This document shows, piece after piece, positions 24,343-34,210 of a stretch of DNA of 64,000 nt (the stretch's first letter is position 1; each line of letters opens with the position of its first letter). The stretch spans positions 62,001-126,000 of the forward strand of contig NZ_QTTN01000003.1 in the NCBI RefSeq assembly GCF_003386535.1, in the 5' to 3' direction. Below the pieces are notes generated by a model that was given only the letters and a program-made list of their open reading frames with translations, was not told the DNA's origin and searched no databases. The position numbers and the translations under genes were made by a program. The DNA comes from Paenibacillus taihuensis. GTDB lineage: Bacteria; Bacillota; Bacilli; Paenibacillales; Paenibacillaceae.

Positions 24343-26085
24343 ATGAGAACGGTGTATACGTGGCTGAACTCCTTGCGCGTCAAGCTGTTTGCGACCATTC
24401 TGCTGTTCATGGTTCCGCTTATTGTCATCATTACGATTAACGATTACTATTCCGCGCAGGTGGTTCGCAATCAGGTGGCGCAGTCGAACAAGAATCTGCT
24501 TAATCTGTACATGAACCAGATCGACTCCAGCATGAGCGATGTGGACAATTATCTGTTCAACCTGTCGGAGCGGAACACCGACCTGCTGCAGCTGGAAGCG
24601 CCGAAAGAAGTCAACGATTCGATCTACTCGCTAGCGAAGATACGACTGTACAACGAACTGTCTAGCGAAATCGAGTACTACAAGAGCGCGGATGTCTTCT
24701 TTATCTACTCCACCGTCAACGATGACCTGCTTACAGTTGGCCGCAACAATTACGGTGCTACATTTGAAGATCGCAGCGCGATTCAGGTCGATATTGGGCA
24801 ATTTCTGAAATCCGATTTGAGCGGAGTCAATTTTGAGCGGTGGCATGTGTGGGAGTCGAAGAACGGCTATTATTTGTATCATCTGATCAAGACCGGCACC
24901 GTCTATCTCGGCGCTTGGGTTCGGGTGGACAGGCTGATGATTCCGTTCAACTTCATGAACTTTGGCAAAGACGGGTTTGCGCTTCTGGCGACGAACAAGC
25001 TTGCGCCGATGCAGTTAGAGGAGAAGGTGGCGAGCGAAGGAATAGACCTCCGCTATACCGACAGCACCTTTGTCAGATCAGGCACCTCCAAGCCGTTTCT
25101 CGTCATGGGAGAGCCGTCGGCACAAGGAGATTTCAATCTCATCGCCGTGCTGCCGGAGAGCGAAGTCTTGGAGAAGCTTCCGTATTTGCAGCGAATCTCA
25201 TCGGTCATTACGACGCTGGCTTGTATCTTCTTGCTCTTGTTCATGTTCATTATGCGAAGGGTGTTTTTGCAGCCGATCGGGCGTATTATCTCGGCGATGC
25301 GCAAGCTGAAGGACGGCAATTGGCAGTCCTCCCTGAAGCCGTATTCCACATCATCGGAGTTTCAAATCCTGAACGAAACGTTCAATGGCATGATTACCGA
25401 GATTCGCGATCTGAAAATCAACGTGTACGAGGAGAAGCTGAATCACCAGCGGGCGGAGCTGATGCATCTGCAGCTGCAGATCAATCCCCATTTCTTCCTC
25501 AATACGCTCAATATCATATATAACCTGGCTACGGTGAAGGATTTTGCCGTCATCCAGGAAATGACCAAGAACTTGGTCGCGTACTTCCGGTTCATGTTCC
25601 GCAGCAACTCGTATGTGGTCACGCTGCAGGAAGAATTGGCTCATACACGCAGCTATTTGCGCATTCAACAGCTCCGGTTTCCGGATCACCTCACGTACAA
25701 CGTCGAAGCTGAGGAGGAGTTGCTTGGTCTAAGCATTCCGCCGCTGGTCATTCAGACGATTGTGGAGAACTCCATTAAGCATGCTTTTAACATGGAAGAA
25801 GTCATGGAAATTCACGTTCGGGTAACCGCGGACAGAGCTTCATCCCCGATGCAGCTCCATATCCTCATTATGGACTCTGGCCCCGGCTATCCCGAGGACG
25901 TGCTGCAGAAGCTGCAGAACAACGAAGAGATGATCAGCGATGCAGGCGAGAATATCGGCATCTGGAATATTAAACGCAGACTGAAGCTGCTGTATCCGGG
26001 CAAATCACAAATTTCGTTCTGGAACGAGCCGGGGCAAGGAGCCGCTGTTCGCATTCAGATCCCGATAGACGAGAAGGAGTTGTAG
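24343..26085 (+). CDS. YesM/LytS-type sensor histidine kinase
   Basis: Membrane sensor kinase of 580 residues. Transmembrane helix 1 spans about residues 12-34, an extracellular sensor of about 220 residues follows, and helix 2 covers about 278-300, leading into a HAMP domain. The phosphoacceptor is His383 in QINPHFF, the His_kinase family motif; the ATPase domain carries the N box (VENSIKHAF) and DSGPG. ATG 24343 has AAGGAGGG eight to nine bases upstream; a GTG 39 codons earlier would put a polar tail before the first helix and is rejected. It is four bases upstream of a YesN-type regulator. This pair probably senses an extracellular oligosaccharide and controls the adjacent LplABC-type importer and glycosidases. 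Confidence 0.93.
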   Translation: MRTVYTWLNSLRVKLFATILLFMVPLIVIITINDYYSAQVVRNQVAQSNKNLLNLYMNQIDSSMSDVDNYLFNLSERNTDLLQLEAPKEVNDSIYSLAKIRLYNELSSEIEYYKSADVFFIYSTVNDDLLTVGRNNYGATFEDRSAIQVDIGQFLKSDLSGVNFERWHVWESKNGYYLYHLIKTGTVYLGAWVRVDRLMIPFNFMNFGKDGFALLATNKLAPMQLEEKVASEGIDLRYTDSTFVRSGTSKPFLVMGEPSAQGDFNLIAVLPESEVLEKLPYLQRISSVITTLACIFLLLFMFIMRRVFLQPIGRIISAMRKLKDGNWQSSLKPYSTSSEFQILNETFNGMITEIRDLKINVYEEKLNHQRAELMHLQLQINPHFFLNTLNIIYNLATVKDFAVIQEMTKNLVAYFRFMFRSNSYVVTLQEELAHTRSYLRIQQLRFPDHLTYNVEAEEELLGLSIPPLVIQTIVENSIKHAFNMEEVMEIHVRVTADRASSPMQLHILIMDSGPGYPEDVLQKLQNNEEMISDAGENIGIWNIKRRLKLLYPGKSQISFWNEPGQGAAVRIQIPIDEKEL

Positions 26086-26089
26086 GACG

Positions 26090-27700
26090 ATGTATCGAGC
26101 ATTAATCGTAGATGATGAGGCGCATGCGGTGAGAGGGTTAGTAGCAGGCGTTCGGTGGGATAGGCTGGACATCGTCGACGTGCGTACGGCGCATAGCCTT
26201 CGACAGGCGGTAGATATTTTTGAAACGGAAACGATCGACCTCATGGTTTGCGATATTGAGATGCCGCAGGGCTCAGGTCTGGAGCTGCTTGAATGGGTTC
26301 GGGAGCATCGGCCGCAGACGGAGACGATCTTCCTCACTTGTCATTCGGAATTCTACTATACGAAGAGAGCGATTCAGTTAAGCAGCTTCGATTATTTGCT
26401 CAAGCCGGTGGATTATGAGGATATGGAGAACGTTATCGTCAAGGCGCTTGGCAAAATCAAAGATTCGAAGGATCGGCAAATTTCGGAGGAGATGCTGAAA
26501 GGCGTTGTTCGAAAATTCGAGTCGCATCGCCCGCTGCGTATCGAGCGATTCTGGAGAGAATTGGTTGAACAGACGGTTCCTTCCATTCCGGCTAAGATTA
26601 ATGAGCTTTCGGCAGAGCTCAATGTACCTTATACGGAGACGATGAAGTTCTGTCCGATCTTTATCCGTGTCCGCAAATGGCATAAGCAGCTCTCCCAGCG
26701 AGAGCAGCGAATTATGACGTATGCGCTTCGTAATGCCGCGGAAGAGAAGGTTGCGGGCATGAGCTCGGAGGGTGGCGTGCTGCCTGTCGATTTCGGAGCG
26801 CTGCTCGTCCTGCTGCCCGATCCGACGCGTGATCAACTCCTGGCGCTGAAGAACGTTTGTCAAGAATATATTGAAAGCTGTAACCGTTACTTCAATTGCA
26901 ATCTCTGCGTTTATATTGGCGATCTGTCCTATACACACGAAGTCGTTGGCTCGCTTGCTCAGCTGAGGAAGGCGGATACGGACAACGTTACGATTTCCAA
27001 CGAAGTGCTCGTGCTCCGCGACGTTCCGAAGGAAGTGCAGACGCTCCCTCCATTGCCGCTCAAGGAATGGGGGGAATGGCTGATGAATGGCTCGAAGGAT
27101 CGGCTAACGGCTGATTTCCAGCGCTACATGAGCGACTTGAGGGCGAATAAGCTCCAGCTGGATGCTGCGAGCCTGCGCCTTATTTATCAAGATTTTCTGC
27201 AAATGCTTTTTTATGTGCTGCAATACAAAGGGCTGCAGGCGAAGGATGTTTTCGCGGAAAAGATGTTGACGGACAAGCCGGAGGAAGTGCTCGATTCGGT
27301 TGAATCATTCACGGAGTGGGCGCTTTACTTTATTGAGGTTGCGATCAGCCGGCTGCACTCCGCGCATCGGAGCTTAACGGTCGTCGAATGCGTCAAGCAA
27401 TTCGTCGCAGAGAAGCTGGGCGAGCAGGATCTGTCCCGAGAAGACATTGCGAGCTACGTTTACTTGAATCCGGATTACTTAAGCCGGTTGTTCAAGAAGG
27501 AGACGAAGATGTCGATATCGGACTATCTTCAGCTGCAGCGTATCGAGTATGCCAAAGGGCTGCTGGAGCGATCGGAGCAGTCGGTCAGCGACATTGCGGT
27601 GGCTGCGGGTTATTCGAATTTGTCGTATTTCTCGACGATTTTCAAGAAAGAAACCGGCTGTTCGCCGTCCGATTATAGGAAGCTTTATAAAACTTGCTAG
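26090..27700 (+). CDS. YesN-type response regulator with AraC DNA-binding domain
   Basis: A 536-residue regulator. The N-terminal receiver domain has the acidic pair in VDDE, phosphoacceptor Asp55 (VCDIEMP) and Lys105 (LLKPVDYED). A long middle region of unknown fold follows, and the last 100 residues are two helix-turn-helix motifs of the AraC type (EDIASYVYLNPDYLSRLFKKE and a second with GYSNLSYFSTIFKKE). The start lies four bases after the kinase stop and its ribosome binding site is inside the kinase gene, so both are made together. It probably binds the shared element found 30 bases before the -10 boxes at 27776 and 29575. Confidence 0.93.
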   Translation: MYRALIVDDEAHAVRGLVAGVRWDRLDIVDVRTAHSLRQAVDIFETETIDLMVCDIEMPQGSGLELLEWVREHRPQTETIFLTCHSEFYYTKRAIQLSSFDYLLKPVDYEDMENVIVKALGKIKDSKDRQISEEMLKGVVRKFESHRPLRIERFWRELVEQTVPSIPAKINELSAELNVPYTETMKFCPIFIRVRKWHKQLSQREQRIMTYALRNAAEEKVAGMSSEGGVLPVDFGALLVLLPDPTRDQLLALKNVCQEYIESCNRYFNCNLCVYIGDLSYTHEVVGSLAQLRKADTDNVTISNEVLVLRDVPKEVQTLPPLPLKEWGEWLMNGSKDRLTADFQRYMSDLRANKLQLDAASLRLIYQDFLQMLFYVLQYKGLQAKDVFAEKMLTDKPEEVLDSVESFTEWALYFIEVAISRLHSAHRSLTVVECVKQFVAEKLGEQDLSREDIASYVYLNPDYLSRLFKKETKMSISDYLQLQRIEYAKGLLERSEQSVSDIAVAAGYSNLSYFSTIFKKETGCSPSDYRKLYKTC

Positions 27701-27745
27701 AGATACGCAAATGGAAGTCGGAAAAGTATAAAAAGGAAGTCGGTT

Positions 27746-27781
27746 TTTTGGTGAGTTGCTCGGTCGTATAGCTCTTACAAT
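27746..27781 (+). promoter_or_regulatory. Probable activator-dependent promoter of the binding-protein gene
   Basis: TTTTGGTGAGTTG (27746-27758) lies upstream of a TACAAT -10 (27776-27781), with 30 bases from the first T of TTTTGG to the -10. No normal -35 is present at the expected place, where GAGTTG stands instead. The same arrangement is repeated at 29545-29580. Confidence 0.6.
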
Positions 27782-27868
27782 AGGTTTACCGGATTGAATG
27801 CGGTTACATGGTAGAAGTTGATTCAACCGGGGGTCTGTTGTAATCAATACGAATGTGGAGGGAATGAC

Positions 27869-29410
27869 ATGCAAAAGAGGTTTCAAACATCAATGCTTGC
27901 CTTATCCATTATTCTGGTGCTCTCGTTGCTATTGAGCGCTTGCGGCGGTTCAAGCAACAAGGACAACGCAGCGTCTGGCAGCAATGCAGCTGCTAGCAAT
28001 AACGCTGCCGGTTCCGCGAACTCCGGTAATGAAAAGACACTCGAGCTTAAAGTCGCATTTCTCGGTATTGGAACATTCAAGGATGTAGCGGACGTTCAAG
28101 ATGCAATCAGCAAGATTACGAAAGAGAAGCTCAATGCAACCGTAAAGCTTGTGCCGATCGATCCGGCAGCATGGCAGCAGCAAATCAACCTGCAGCTCGC
28201 GGGCAACGAACCGCTTGATTTGCTCGTAACTTCGTCTGCTTTCAACTACAGCACGCAAGCAGCGAAGAATCAGCTCGTTGTGCTCGACGATTTGCTTGAG
28301 AAATATGGACAAGGCATCAAAGATACGATGCCTGAAGCGATCTTCAACGGTACGAAGATCAACGGCAAAATCTACGGCGTTCCAAGCGTACGCGACACGG
28401 CAGCGGACTATGGCTTCATCGCCCGCAAAGATTTGCTGGACAAGTACAGCATCGACCTCAGCACAGTAAAGTCGTATGCGGATCTTGAGCCCATTCTCAA
28501 AACGATTAAAGACAGCGAGCCAGGCGTAAGCCCGATCGTGCAGCGTTCGTCCACGCTGGGCATTGCGACTGAAATGATTACAAGCCAATTCGACGTCCTC
28601 GGCGACAGCCTTGGCGTGCTTAACCTGAACAACAATGACACGAAAGTGGTCAATCTGTTCGATACGCAAGAGTACAAGGATTCACTGGCATTGACGAGAA
28701 AATGGTACCAAGCCGGCTATATCATGAAGGATGCAGCAACGACGCAAGAAGGCAACAACGCGCTTATTAAAGCAGGCAAGGGCTTCGGCTACTTCTCCAA
28801 TATGAAGCCAGGCTTTGAAGCGCAAGAGTCCGGCATTGACGGCCATGAAATGGCAGCTGTCCGTTTGACGAAGCCGGTATCCGGCTCTGCATCTGCGAAC
28901 ATCTTCATGATTTCGATTCCGCGCAATACGCAGGATGAGAACCGTGCGATGCAGCTGATGAATCTGATGTATACGAACGCTGATATTGTCAACTTGCTGG
29001 ACAACGGCGTTGAAGGCAAACATTATGTTGCCGGCGCTAATGGCCAAATTAGATCGGTTGGCGCTGATAGCGGCTGGGTGTTCAACCAATGGGAAGTGGG
29101 CAATAACGCCCTTGCGAAAGTATGGGAAGGCACAGCTCCGGATGTTTGGGAGCAAATGAAGAAGTTTAACGAATCGTCCATCGTTTCGCCTGCGCTTGGC
29201 TTCTCCTTCGACAGCTCTGCCGTGAAGACGGAAATCGCTGCGGCAACGAACGTGATTAACCAATACCGCGCTGGTCTTGATTCCGGCAGCATTGATCCAG
29301 CTATGGTTGCAGACTTCAATGATAAGCTTAAAGCGGCTGGTCTCGACAAAATTATCGCGGAGAAACAGAAGCAGCTGGACGCGTTCATCGCGGCTGGAGC
29401 TGGCAAATAA
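27869..29410 (+). CDS. LplA-type oligosaccharide-binding lipoprotein
   Basis: Extracellular solute-binding protein of 513 residues. The signal peptide ends with the lipobox LLSAC, followed by an Asn/Ala/Ser-rich linker and a large two-lobed binding domain; the C-terminal part resembles DUF3502, found in LplA-like proteins of Bacillaceae. ATG 27869 has GGAGGG about eight bases before it; a start 17 codons upstream is rejected because it would add a Cys-rich tail before the signal peptide. It supplies substrate to the permeases downstream, from which it is separated by a terminator and a second promoter, consistent with high expression of the binding protein. The ligand is probably a rhamnose-containing or pectic oligosaccharide, judging from the GH78 gene. 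Confidence 0.93.
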   Translation: MQKRFQTSMLALSIILVLSLLLSACGGSSNKDNAASGSNAAASNNAAGSANSGNEKTLELKVAFLGIGTFKDVADVQDAISKITKEKLNATVKLVPIDPAAWQQQINLQLAGNEPLDLLVTSSAFNYSTQAAKNQLVVLDDLLEKYGQGIKDTMPEAIFNGTKINGKIYGVPSVRDTAADYGFIARKDLLDKYSIDLSTVKSYADLEPILKTIKDSEPGVSPIVQRSSTLGIATEMITSQFDVLGDSLGVLNLNNNDTKVVNLFDTQEYKDSLALTRKWYQAGYIMKDAATTQEGNNALIKAGKGFGYFSNMKPGFEAQESGIDGHEMAAVRLTKPVSGSASANIFMISIPRNTQDENRAMQLMNLMYTNADIVNLLDNGVEGKHYVAGANGQIRSVGADSGWVFNQWEVGNNALAKVWEGTAPDVWEQMKKFNESSIVSPALGFSFDSSAVKTEIAAATNVINQYRAGLDSGSIDPAMVADFNDKLKAAGLDKIIAEKQKQLDAFIAAGAGK

Positions 29411-29453
29411 ACCGAACATCCGAATGCCTCTTGGCAGCAGTTTATGGATGGCG

Positions 29454-29480
29454 AAGGCACCCGATGGGGTGCCTTTGCTT
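29454..29480 (+). terminator. Terminator after the binding-protein gene
   Basis: Perfect nine-pair stem AAGGCACCC / GGGTGCCTT with a GATG loop, followed by TTTGCTTT. The T-run is interrupted, so some read-through into the permease genes is likely. Confidence 0.75.
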
Positions 29481-29544
29481 TACCCTCCGAGCCTTCTAGC
29501 AATCTCGCAAATGAGGTCGGAATATCTAAACTGCCAGGTCGTGA

Positions 29545-29580
29545 TTTTGGTGAGTGGGCCAAGTCCGCTCGTTTTACAAT
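29545..29580 (+). promoter_or_regulatory. Second copy of the activator-type promoter, before the permease genes
   Basis: TTTTGGTGAGTGG (29545-29557) precedes a TACAAT -10 (29575-29580) by exactly 30 bases, as at 27746-27781. GAGTGG stands where a -35 box is expected. Confidence 0.6.
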
Positions 29581-29613
29581 GAGGGTATACAACATAAGAA
29601 ATGAGGTTTAGCC

Positions 29614-30561
29614 ATGACACAGAAAGGTTGGAGCGTCGCGCTCAAGAGAATGATGCGGTACCGTGCGCTGTTTCTGATGGTATTGCCTGGACTTGCCTAT
29701 CTCGTCATCAACAACTACTTGCCGATGGTTGGGGTCGTAATCGCGTTCAAGAACATCGATTACTCGCACAAGGGGTTGTTCGGCCTCATCTACTACAGCG
29801 ATTGGATCGGGCTGCAGAACTTCAAGTATTTGTTCCAAACGAATGATGCATTCGTTATAACCAGAAATACGCTGCTGTACAACGGGGGCTTCATTCTTAT
29901 CAATACGGCGGTTGCAATCACGCTTGCCATACTGCTGAACGAAGTGCGCAACAAGCTTGCTTCGCGTTTCTATCAGAGCCTTGTGCTCTTGCCATACTTG
30001 ATCTCCATGGTTATCGTCGGCTATCTCGTGCTCTCGCTTCTAAACGTAGAGAATGGCTTCGTGAACAAACATGTTCTCCCGTTCTTCGGCATGCATCCGC
30101 TCGAATGGTATAGCGAGTCGAAGTATTGGCCTTACATCCTAACGATCGTTAACCTGTGGAAGAACATCGGTTACTTCTGCATCATCTTCCTGGCTTCGAT
30201 TATTGGCATTGATCATGAGTACTACGAAGCTGCAACGATTGACGGAGCGAGCAAATGGCAGCAGATCAAGCAAATCACGATTCCGCTGATCGCTCCGACG
30301 ATTACGGTCATGACGCTGCTGGCAATCGGCCGCATTTTCTACTCCGACTTCGGCTTGTTCTACCAAGTACCGCTGAACTCCGGACCGCTGCAGCCGACGA
30401 CGGACGTTATCGATACGTACGTTTACCGCGGACTCATGACGCTCGGTGACATCGGAATGTCATCCGCAGCAGGCGTCTATCAGTCGATTGTCGGCTTTAT
30501 ATTGGTAATCTTCTCGAACTACATCGTCAGACGCCGGAACCGCGATCAGGCATTGTTCTAA
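29614..30561 (+). CDS. LplB-type ABC transporter permease
   Basis: A 315-residue permease with six predicted transmembrane segments; the N-terminal sequence with LFLMVLPGLAYLVINNYLPM is typical of LplB/YtcP-type subunits. The EAA loop (YYEAATIDGASKWQQIKQIT) that contacts the ATPase lies near residue 210. The ATG at 29614 follows GAGG about seven bases upstream. It is the first gene of a transcript containing the LplC-type permease and two glycosidases, driven by the promoter at 29575. No ATPase gene is present, so a shared ATPase from elsewhere is expected. Confidence 0.92.
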   Translation: MTQKGWSVALKRMMRYRALFLMVLPGLAYLVINNYLPMVGVVIAFKNIDYSHKGLFGLIYYSDWIGLQNFKYLFQTNDAFVITRNTLLYNGGFILINTAVAITLAILLNEVRNKLASRFYQSLVLLPYLISMVIVGYLVLSLLNVENGFVNKHVLPFFGMHPLEWYSESKYWPYILTIVNLWKNIGYFCIIFLASIIGIDHEYYEAATIDGASKWQQIKQITIPLIAPTITVMTLLAIGRIFYSDFGLFYQVPLNSGPLQPTTDVIDTYVYRGLMTLGDIGMSSAAGVYQSIVGFILVIFSNYIVRRRNRDQALF

Positions 30562-30583
30562 ACGTAAAGGAGTGACGACATCC

Positions 30584-31468
30584 GTGAAAACGAATCAAAT
30601 GAACCAATCGGTTGTTCATATTCTGCTTATCCTTTTATCGGCTGCGTGTCTGTTCCCGTTCCTGCTGCTCGTCGCAGCTTCCTTCACGGACGAGGCGTCC
30701 ATCGTAAAAGACGGCTATAATCTGATTCCTCCCCAATTCAGCATGGCTGCTTACACGTACTTGTGGGATCAGGCAGCGGCCATGACTCACGCATACGGCA
30801 TCACGATCATGATTACCGTGGTCGGCACGTTCTCAGGCCTCTTGATCTCTTCGCTGCTGGCGTATCCGCTGTCCCGCAGAGATATGCCGCTCGGAGGCAT
30901 CATCGCATTCATCGTATTCTTCACGCTGCTGTTCAACGGCGGTTTGGTTCCTTCATACCTTGTCTATACAGAGCTCTTCCACATGAAGAACATCCTGCTG
31001 GCGCTCATCGTGCCCGGATTGCTTACGAACGGTTTCTATATCATGCTAATCCGCTCGTTCTTCATGACTTCGATTCCGGTGCCGATTATCGAATCCGCTT
31101 ACATTGACGGCGCCGGCGAGTTCAAGATCTTCTATCGGATCGTGCTCTCGCTCTCGCTGCCGATACTCGCAACGATCGGTCTGATGCTCGCGATCTCGTA
31201 CTGGAACGACTGGTTCAACGGTCTGATCTACATTACGGAGCCGAAGCTCTACAGCATTCAGAACCTGCTGAACCGGATGCTCAGCAATATCCAATTCCTG
31301 CAGCAGAACAATCTGGGCGGCAAAGCATCCGAAGCGACAGCTACGCTCCCAATGAACTCTGTCCGCATGGCGATGGCGGTCATCGGCATTCTGCCAATCA
31401 TCTGCATCTATCCATTCTTCCAGCGCTACTTCGTTAAGGGCTTGACGATTGGTGCAGTCAAAGGCTAA
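30584..31468 (+). CDS. LplC-type ABC transporter permease
   Basis: Partner permease of about 294 residues with six predicted transmembrane segments and an EAA-like loop (ESAYIDGAGEFKIF). The AAGGAG ribosome binding site (30567-30572) is 11 bases before GTG 30584. An upstream in-frame GTG at 30572 overlaps that site, and ATG 30599 is a further alternative. The C-terminus GLTIGAVKG is the usual ending of this subunit. The gene lies between the LplB-type permease and the rhamnosidase gene in the same direction. Confidence 0.92.
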   Translation: MKTNQMNQSVVHILLILLSAACLFPFLLLVAASFTDEASIVKDGYNLIPPQFSMAAYTYLWDQAAAMTHAYGITIMITVVGTFSGLLISSLLAYPLSRRDMPLGGIIAFIVFFTLLFNGGLVPSYLVYTELFHMKNILLALIVPGLLTNGFYIMLIRSFFMTSIPVPIIESAYIDGAGEFKIFYRIVLSLSLPILATIGLMLAISYWNDWFNGLIYITEPKLYSIQNLLNRMLSNIQFLQQNNLGGKASEATATLPMNSVRMAMAVIGILPIICIYPFFQRYFVKGLTIGAVKG

Positions 31469-31489
31469 TGAAGCGAGGGGGAGACGGCT

Positions 31490-34195
31490 ATGTTCGGCAT
31501 TTATGAATTGCGCTGCGATTACCGGATCAATCCGATCGGGCTCGGCGCACGAATTCCGCGGCTAAGCTGGAAGCTGCAATCGGATCGGAGAGGAACGGTA
31601 CAGTCGGCATACCGGCTTCAGGTTTCGCTCGGCGAGCAGTTCGACTCCATTGTGTGGGATTCGGAGGTCGTGCGCAGCGAGCAATCGGTTCACGTTGAGC
31701 CGCAGGAGCTGGCGATTCTTCCGCGCACCCGCTACTACTATCGCGTCGAAGCATGGAACGAAGCGGGCGAAGGATCTGGTTGGTCCGAGACGGCGTTCTG
31801 GGAGACAGGGCTGACGGATGCGGGCAAATGGGATGCGGATTGGATCGCCGCTCCAGAGAAAATCGGCGGCGATGTGTTTCCTGAGGCAGTGCCGATGCTT
31901 CGCAGAGACTTCGCGATAGACGGCATCGTGACGTCAGCTCGAATCTACGCGACGGCACTTGGTATCTATGAGTTGGAGCTGAATGGGCAAAGGGTAGGCG
32001 ATAGTTATTTCTCGCCTGGCTGGACGAGCTACGATCATCGGCTGCAGGTTCAAACCTACGAGGTGACGGAGCTGCTGCAGAGCGGCGACAATGCGATCGG
32101 CGCACAGCTCGCGAACGGTTGGTACAGAGGCTACCTAGGCTGGGATGGCCATCGCGAGCTGTACGGCAGCCAGACCGCGCTGCTGCTTCAGCTTCATATC
32201 GAGCTGGCTGACGGACGAAGCATCGTCATTGCTTCGGATGACAGCTGGCGGGCGGCGACAGGTCCGATCCTCATGTCCGAGCTGTATCATGGCGAGACCT
32301 ACGATGCGAATTTGGAGAAGGAAGGCTGGAGCCAGGCTGGCTTTGACGGCTCTGATTGGCTGCCTGTTAAGCTCATAGAGCACTCGAAGTCGATTCTCAT
32401 TCCGCAAGAGAACGTACCTGTGCGCAAGATTGAGGAGCTTGCTCCGATTGCGATTTTGCACACGCCAAGCGGCGATACCGTCCTCGACATGGGACAGAAC
32501 ATGGTCGGCTGGGTGCGCTTCACCGTGCGCGGAGACGAGGGACAGACCGTTATGCTGCGCCATGCTGAAGTGCTGGATAAGGAAGGCAATTTCTATAACG
32601 GCAACATTCGTGCAGCGAAACAGCTTATCACGTATACGAAGAAAAGCAATGAACCCGAGACGTTCGAGCCGCGATTCACGTTCCAAGGCTTCCGCTATGT
32701 TCAGCTGAGCGGGTTCGGTGAATCGGTCCGGCCGGACGATTTCATCGGCGTGGTACTCCATTCCGACATGCAGATGACTGGCAGCTTTGCCTGCTCGGAG
32801 CCGCTTGTGAACCAGCTTCAGCACAACATTACATGGGGGCTGAAGGGGAACTTCCTAGACGTTCCCACCGACTGCCCGCAGCGGGATGAACGGCTTGGCT
32901 GGACAGGAGACGCGCAAGTATTCGCGCGCACAGCCGGATACTTGGCGAATGTGGCGCCATTCTTCGGCAAGTGGCTCGGTGATTTAAGCGCGGATCAGGA
33001 CCCGGATGGCGGCGTGCCGTTCGTCGTGCCGAACATGCTGGAGAAGAAGCCGAGCTTGCAAAATTTCGGCAGGCCGGTGAATTCGGCAGCTTGGGGAGAT
33101 GCGGCGGTCATCGTCCCGTGGACGGTTTATCAATGCTATGGCGATAAGCGGATTCTTGAGGATCAATATGAGAGCATGCGCGCATGGGTCGAATATATAC
33201 GGGGGCAAGGCGGTACCGAGTCGCTATGGGATACGGGGTTTCATTTTGCCGATTGGCTTGCTCTGGACGGTCCTGATCCGAATAGTCCCATCGGCGGAAC
33301 GGACATGCATTATGTCGCGACAGCGTACTTCTCGTACTCGACGTCAATTGTACAGAAAACGGCAGATCTGCTTGGCCGATGGGATGACGCTCGCGATTAC
33401 GCCAGCTTGTACGACGCGATTCGCAGCAGCTTCGAGGCCAAATATGTGCAGCCATCCGGAGAGATGACTATACCAACGCAGACCGCTCAGGTGATCGGGT
33501 TGTATTTCGGCCTGCTGCATGGCGATGCCAGAGAGAAGGCGATAAGCAAGCTGATGGAGCTGCTCGAAGAGAGCGACCACCATCTGAAAACCGGCTTCGT
33601 CGGCACGCCTTACTTGAATTTCGCGCTAAGCGAGAATGGGCAGAATGACGAAGCTTACAAGCTGCTGCTTCAGCAGGATTATCCTTCATGGCTGTATCAG
33701 GTGACCAAAGGCGCAACGACGATCTGGGAGCATTGGGACGGCATTAAGCAAGACGGCAGCTTCTGGAGCGATTCGATGAACTCGTTCAATCATTATGCCT
33801 ATGGTGCGATCGGCGATTGGCTGTATCGGAACGTAGCAGGTATTCACATGGTTGAAGATCAGCCAGGGTACAAGCAAATTCGTATCCAGCCCCAGCCGGG
33901 ACCTGGCCTGACATGGGCGGAAGGTAAGCTCGAGACGATGTACGGCACGCTTATCTCACGATGGAGCAGGGAGCAGTTTGGCAGCGGTGGTGGTATGGAA
34001 GTTACCGTCGTCATCCCGCCGAACACACGGGCGGAAATTGTGTTGCCCGGATCGGCGTCCATAGAGGACATAACAGAAAGCGGCATTGCTCTGGCTGACG
34101 CTGAGGGCATTCAGAATATCGAACTAACAACGGCAGGCCTTAAGTTGCTTGCAGCATCAGGCGACTATCGGTTCGTCTATCAAACACTTTCTTAA
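31490..34195 (+). CDS. Alpha-L-rhamnosidase, glycoside hydrolase family 78
   Basis: A 901-residue inverting enzyme removing terminal alpha-L-rhamnose from oligosaccharides or flavonoid glycosides. In order: an N-terminal Ig-like domain (YELRCDYRINPIGL), the rhamnosidase N domain with RIYATALGIYELELNG near residue 145, a beta domain, the (alpha/alpha)6 catalytic barrel from about residue 430, and a C-terminal beta-sandwich. The acidic cluster DVPTDCPQRDERLGW near residue 460 is a hallmark of the family and includes the proposed general acid. No signal peptide, so it works on imported material. ATG 31490 has a purine-rich GAGGGGGAG upstream. It sits 15 bases before a DUF5060-type glycosidase gene. 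Confidence 0.95.
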   Translation: MFGIYELRCDYRINPIGLGARIPRLSWKLQSDRRGTVQSAYRLQVSLGEQFDSIVWDSEVVRSEQSVHVEPQELAILPRTRYYYRVEAWNEAGEGSGWSETAFWETGLTDAGKWDADWIAAPEKIGGDVFPEAVPMLRRDFAIDGIVTSARIYATALGIYELELNGQRVGDSYFSPGWTSYDHRLQVQTYEVTELLQSGDNAIGAQLANGWYRGYLGWDGHRELYGSQTALLLQLHIELADGRSIVIASDDSWRAATGPILMSELYHGETYDANLEKEGWSQAGFDGSDWLPVKLIEHSKSILIPQENVPVRKIEELAPIAILHTPSGDTVLDMGQNMVGWVRFTVRGDEGQTVMLRHAEVLDKEGNFYNGNIRAAKQLITYTKKSNEPETFEPRFTFQGFRYVQLSGFGESVRPDDFIGVVLHSDMQMTGSFACSEPLVNQLQHNITWGLKGNFLDVPTDCPQRDERLGWTGDAQVFARTAGYLANVAPFFGKWLGDLSADQDPDGGVPFVVPNMLEKKPSLQNFGRPVNSAAWGDAAVIVPWTVYQCYGDKRILEDQYESMRAWVEYIRGQGGTESLWDTGFHFADWLALDGPDPNSPIGGTDMHYVATAYFSYSTSIVQKTADLLGRWDDARDYASLYDAIRSSFEAKYVQPSGEMTIPTQTAQVIGLYFGLLHGDAREKAISKLMELLEESDHHLKTGFVGTPYLNFALSENGQNDEAYKLLLQQDYPSWLYQVTKGATTIWEHWDGIKQDGSFWSDSMNSFNHYAYGAIGDWLYRNVAGIHMVEDQPGYKQIRIQPQPGPGLTWAEGKLETMYGTLISRWSREQFGSGGGMEVTVVIPPNTRAEIVLPGSASIEDITESGIALADAEGIQNIELTTAGLKLLAASGDYRFVYQTLS

Positions 34196-34210
34196 GGAGG
34201 AACGGAACAA

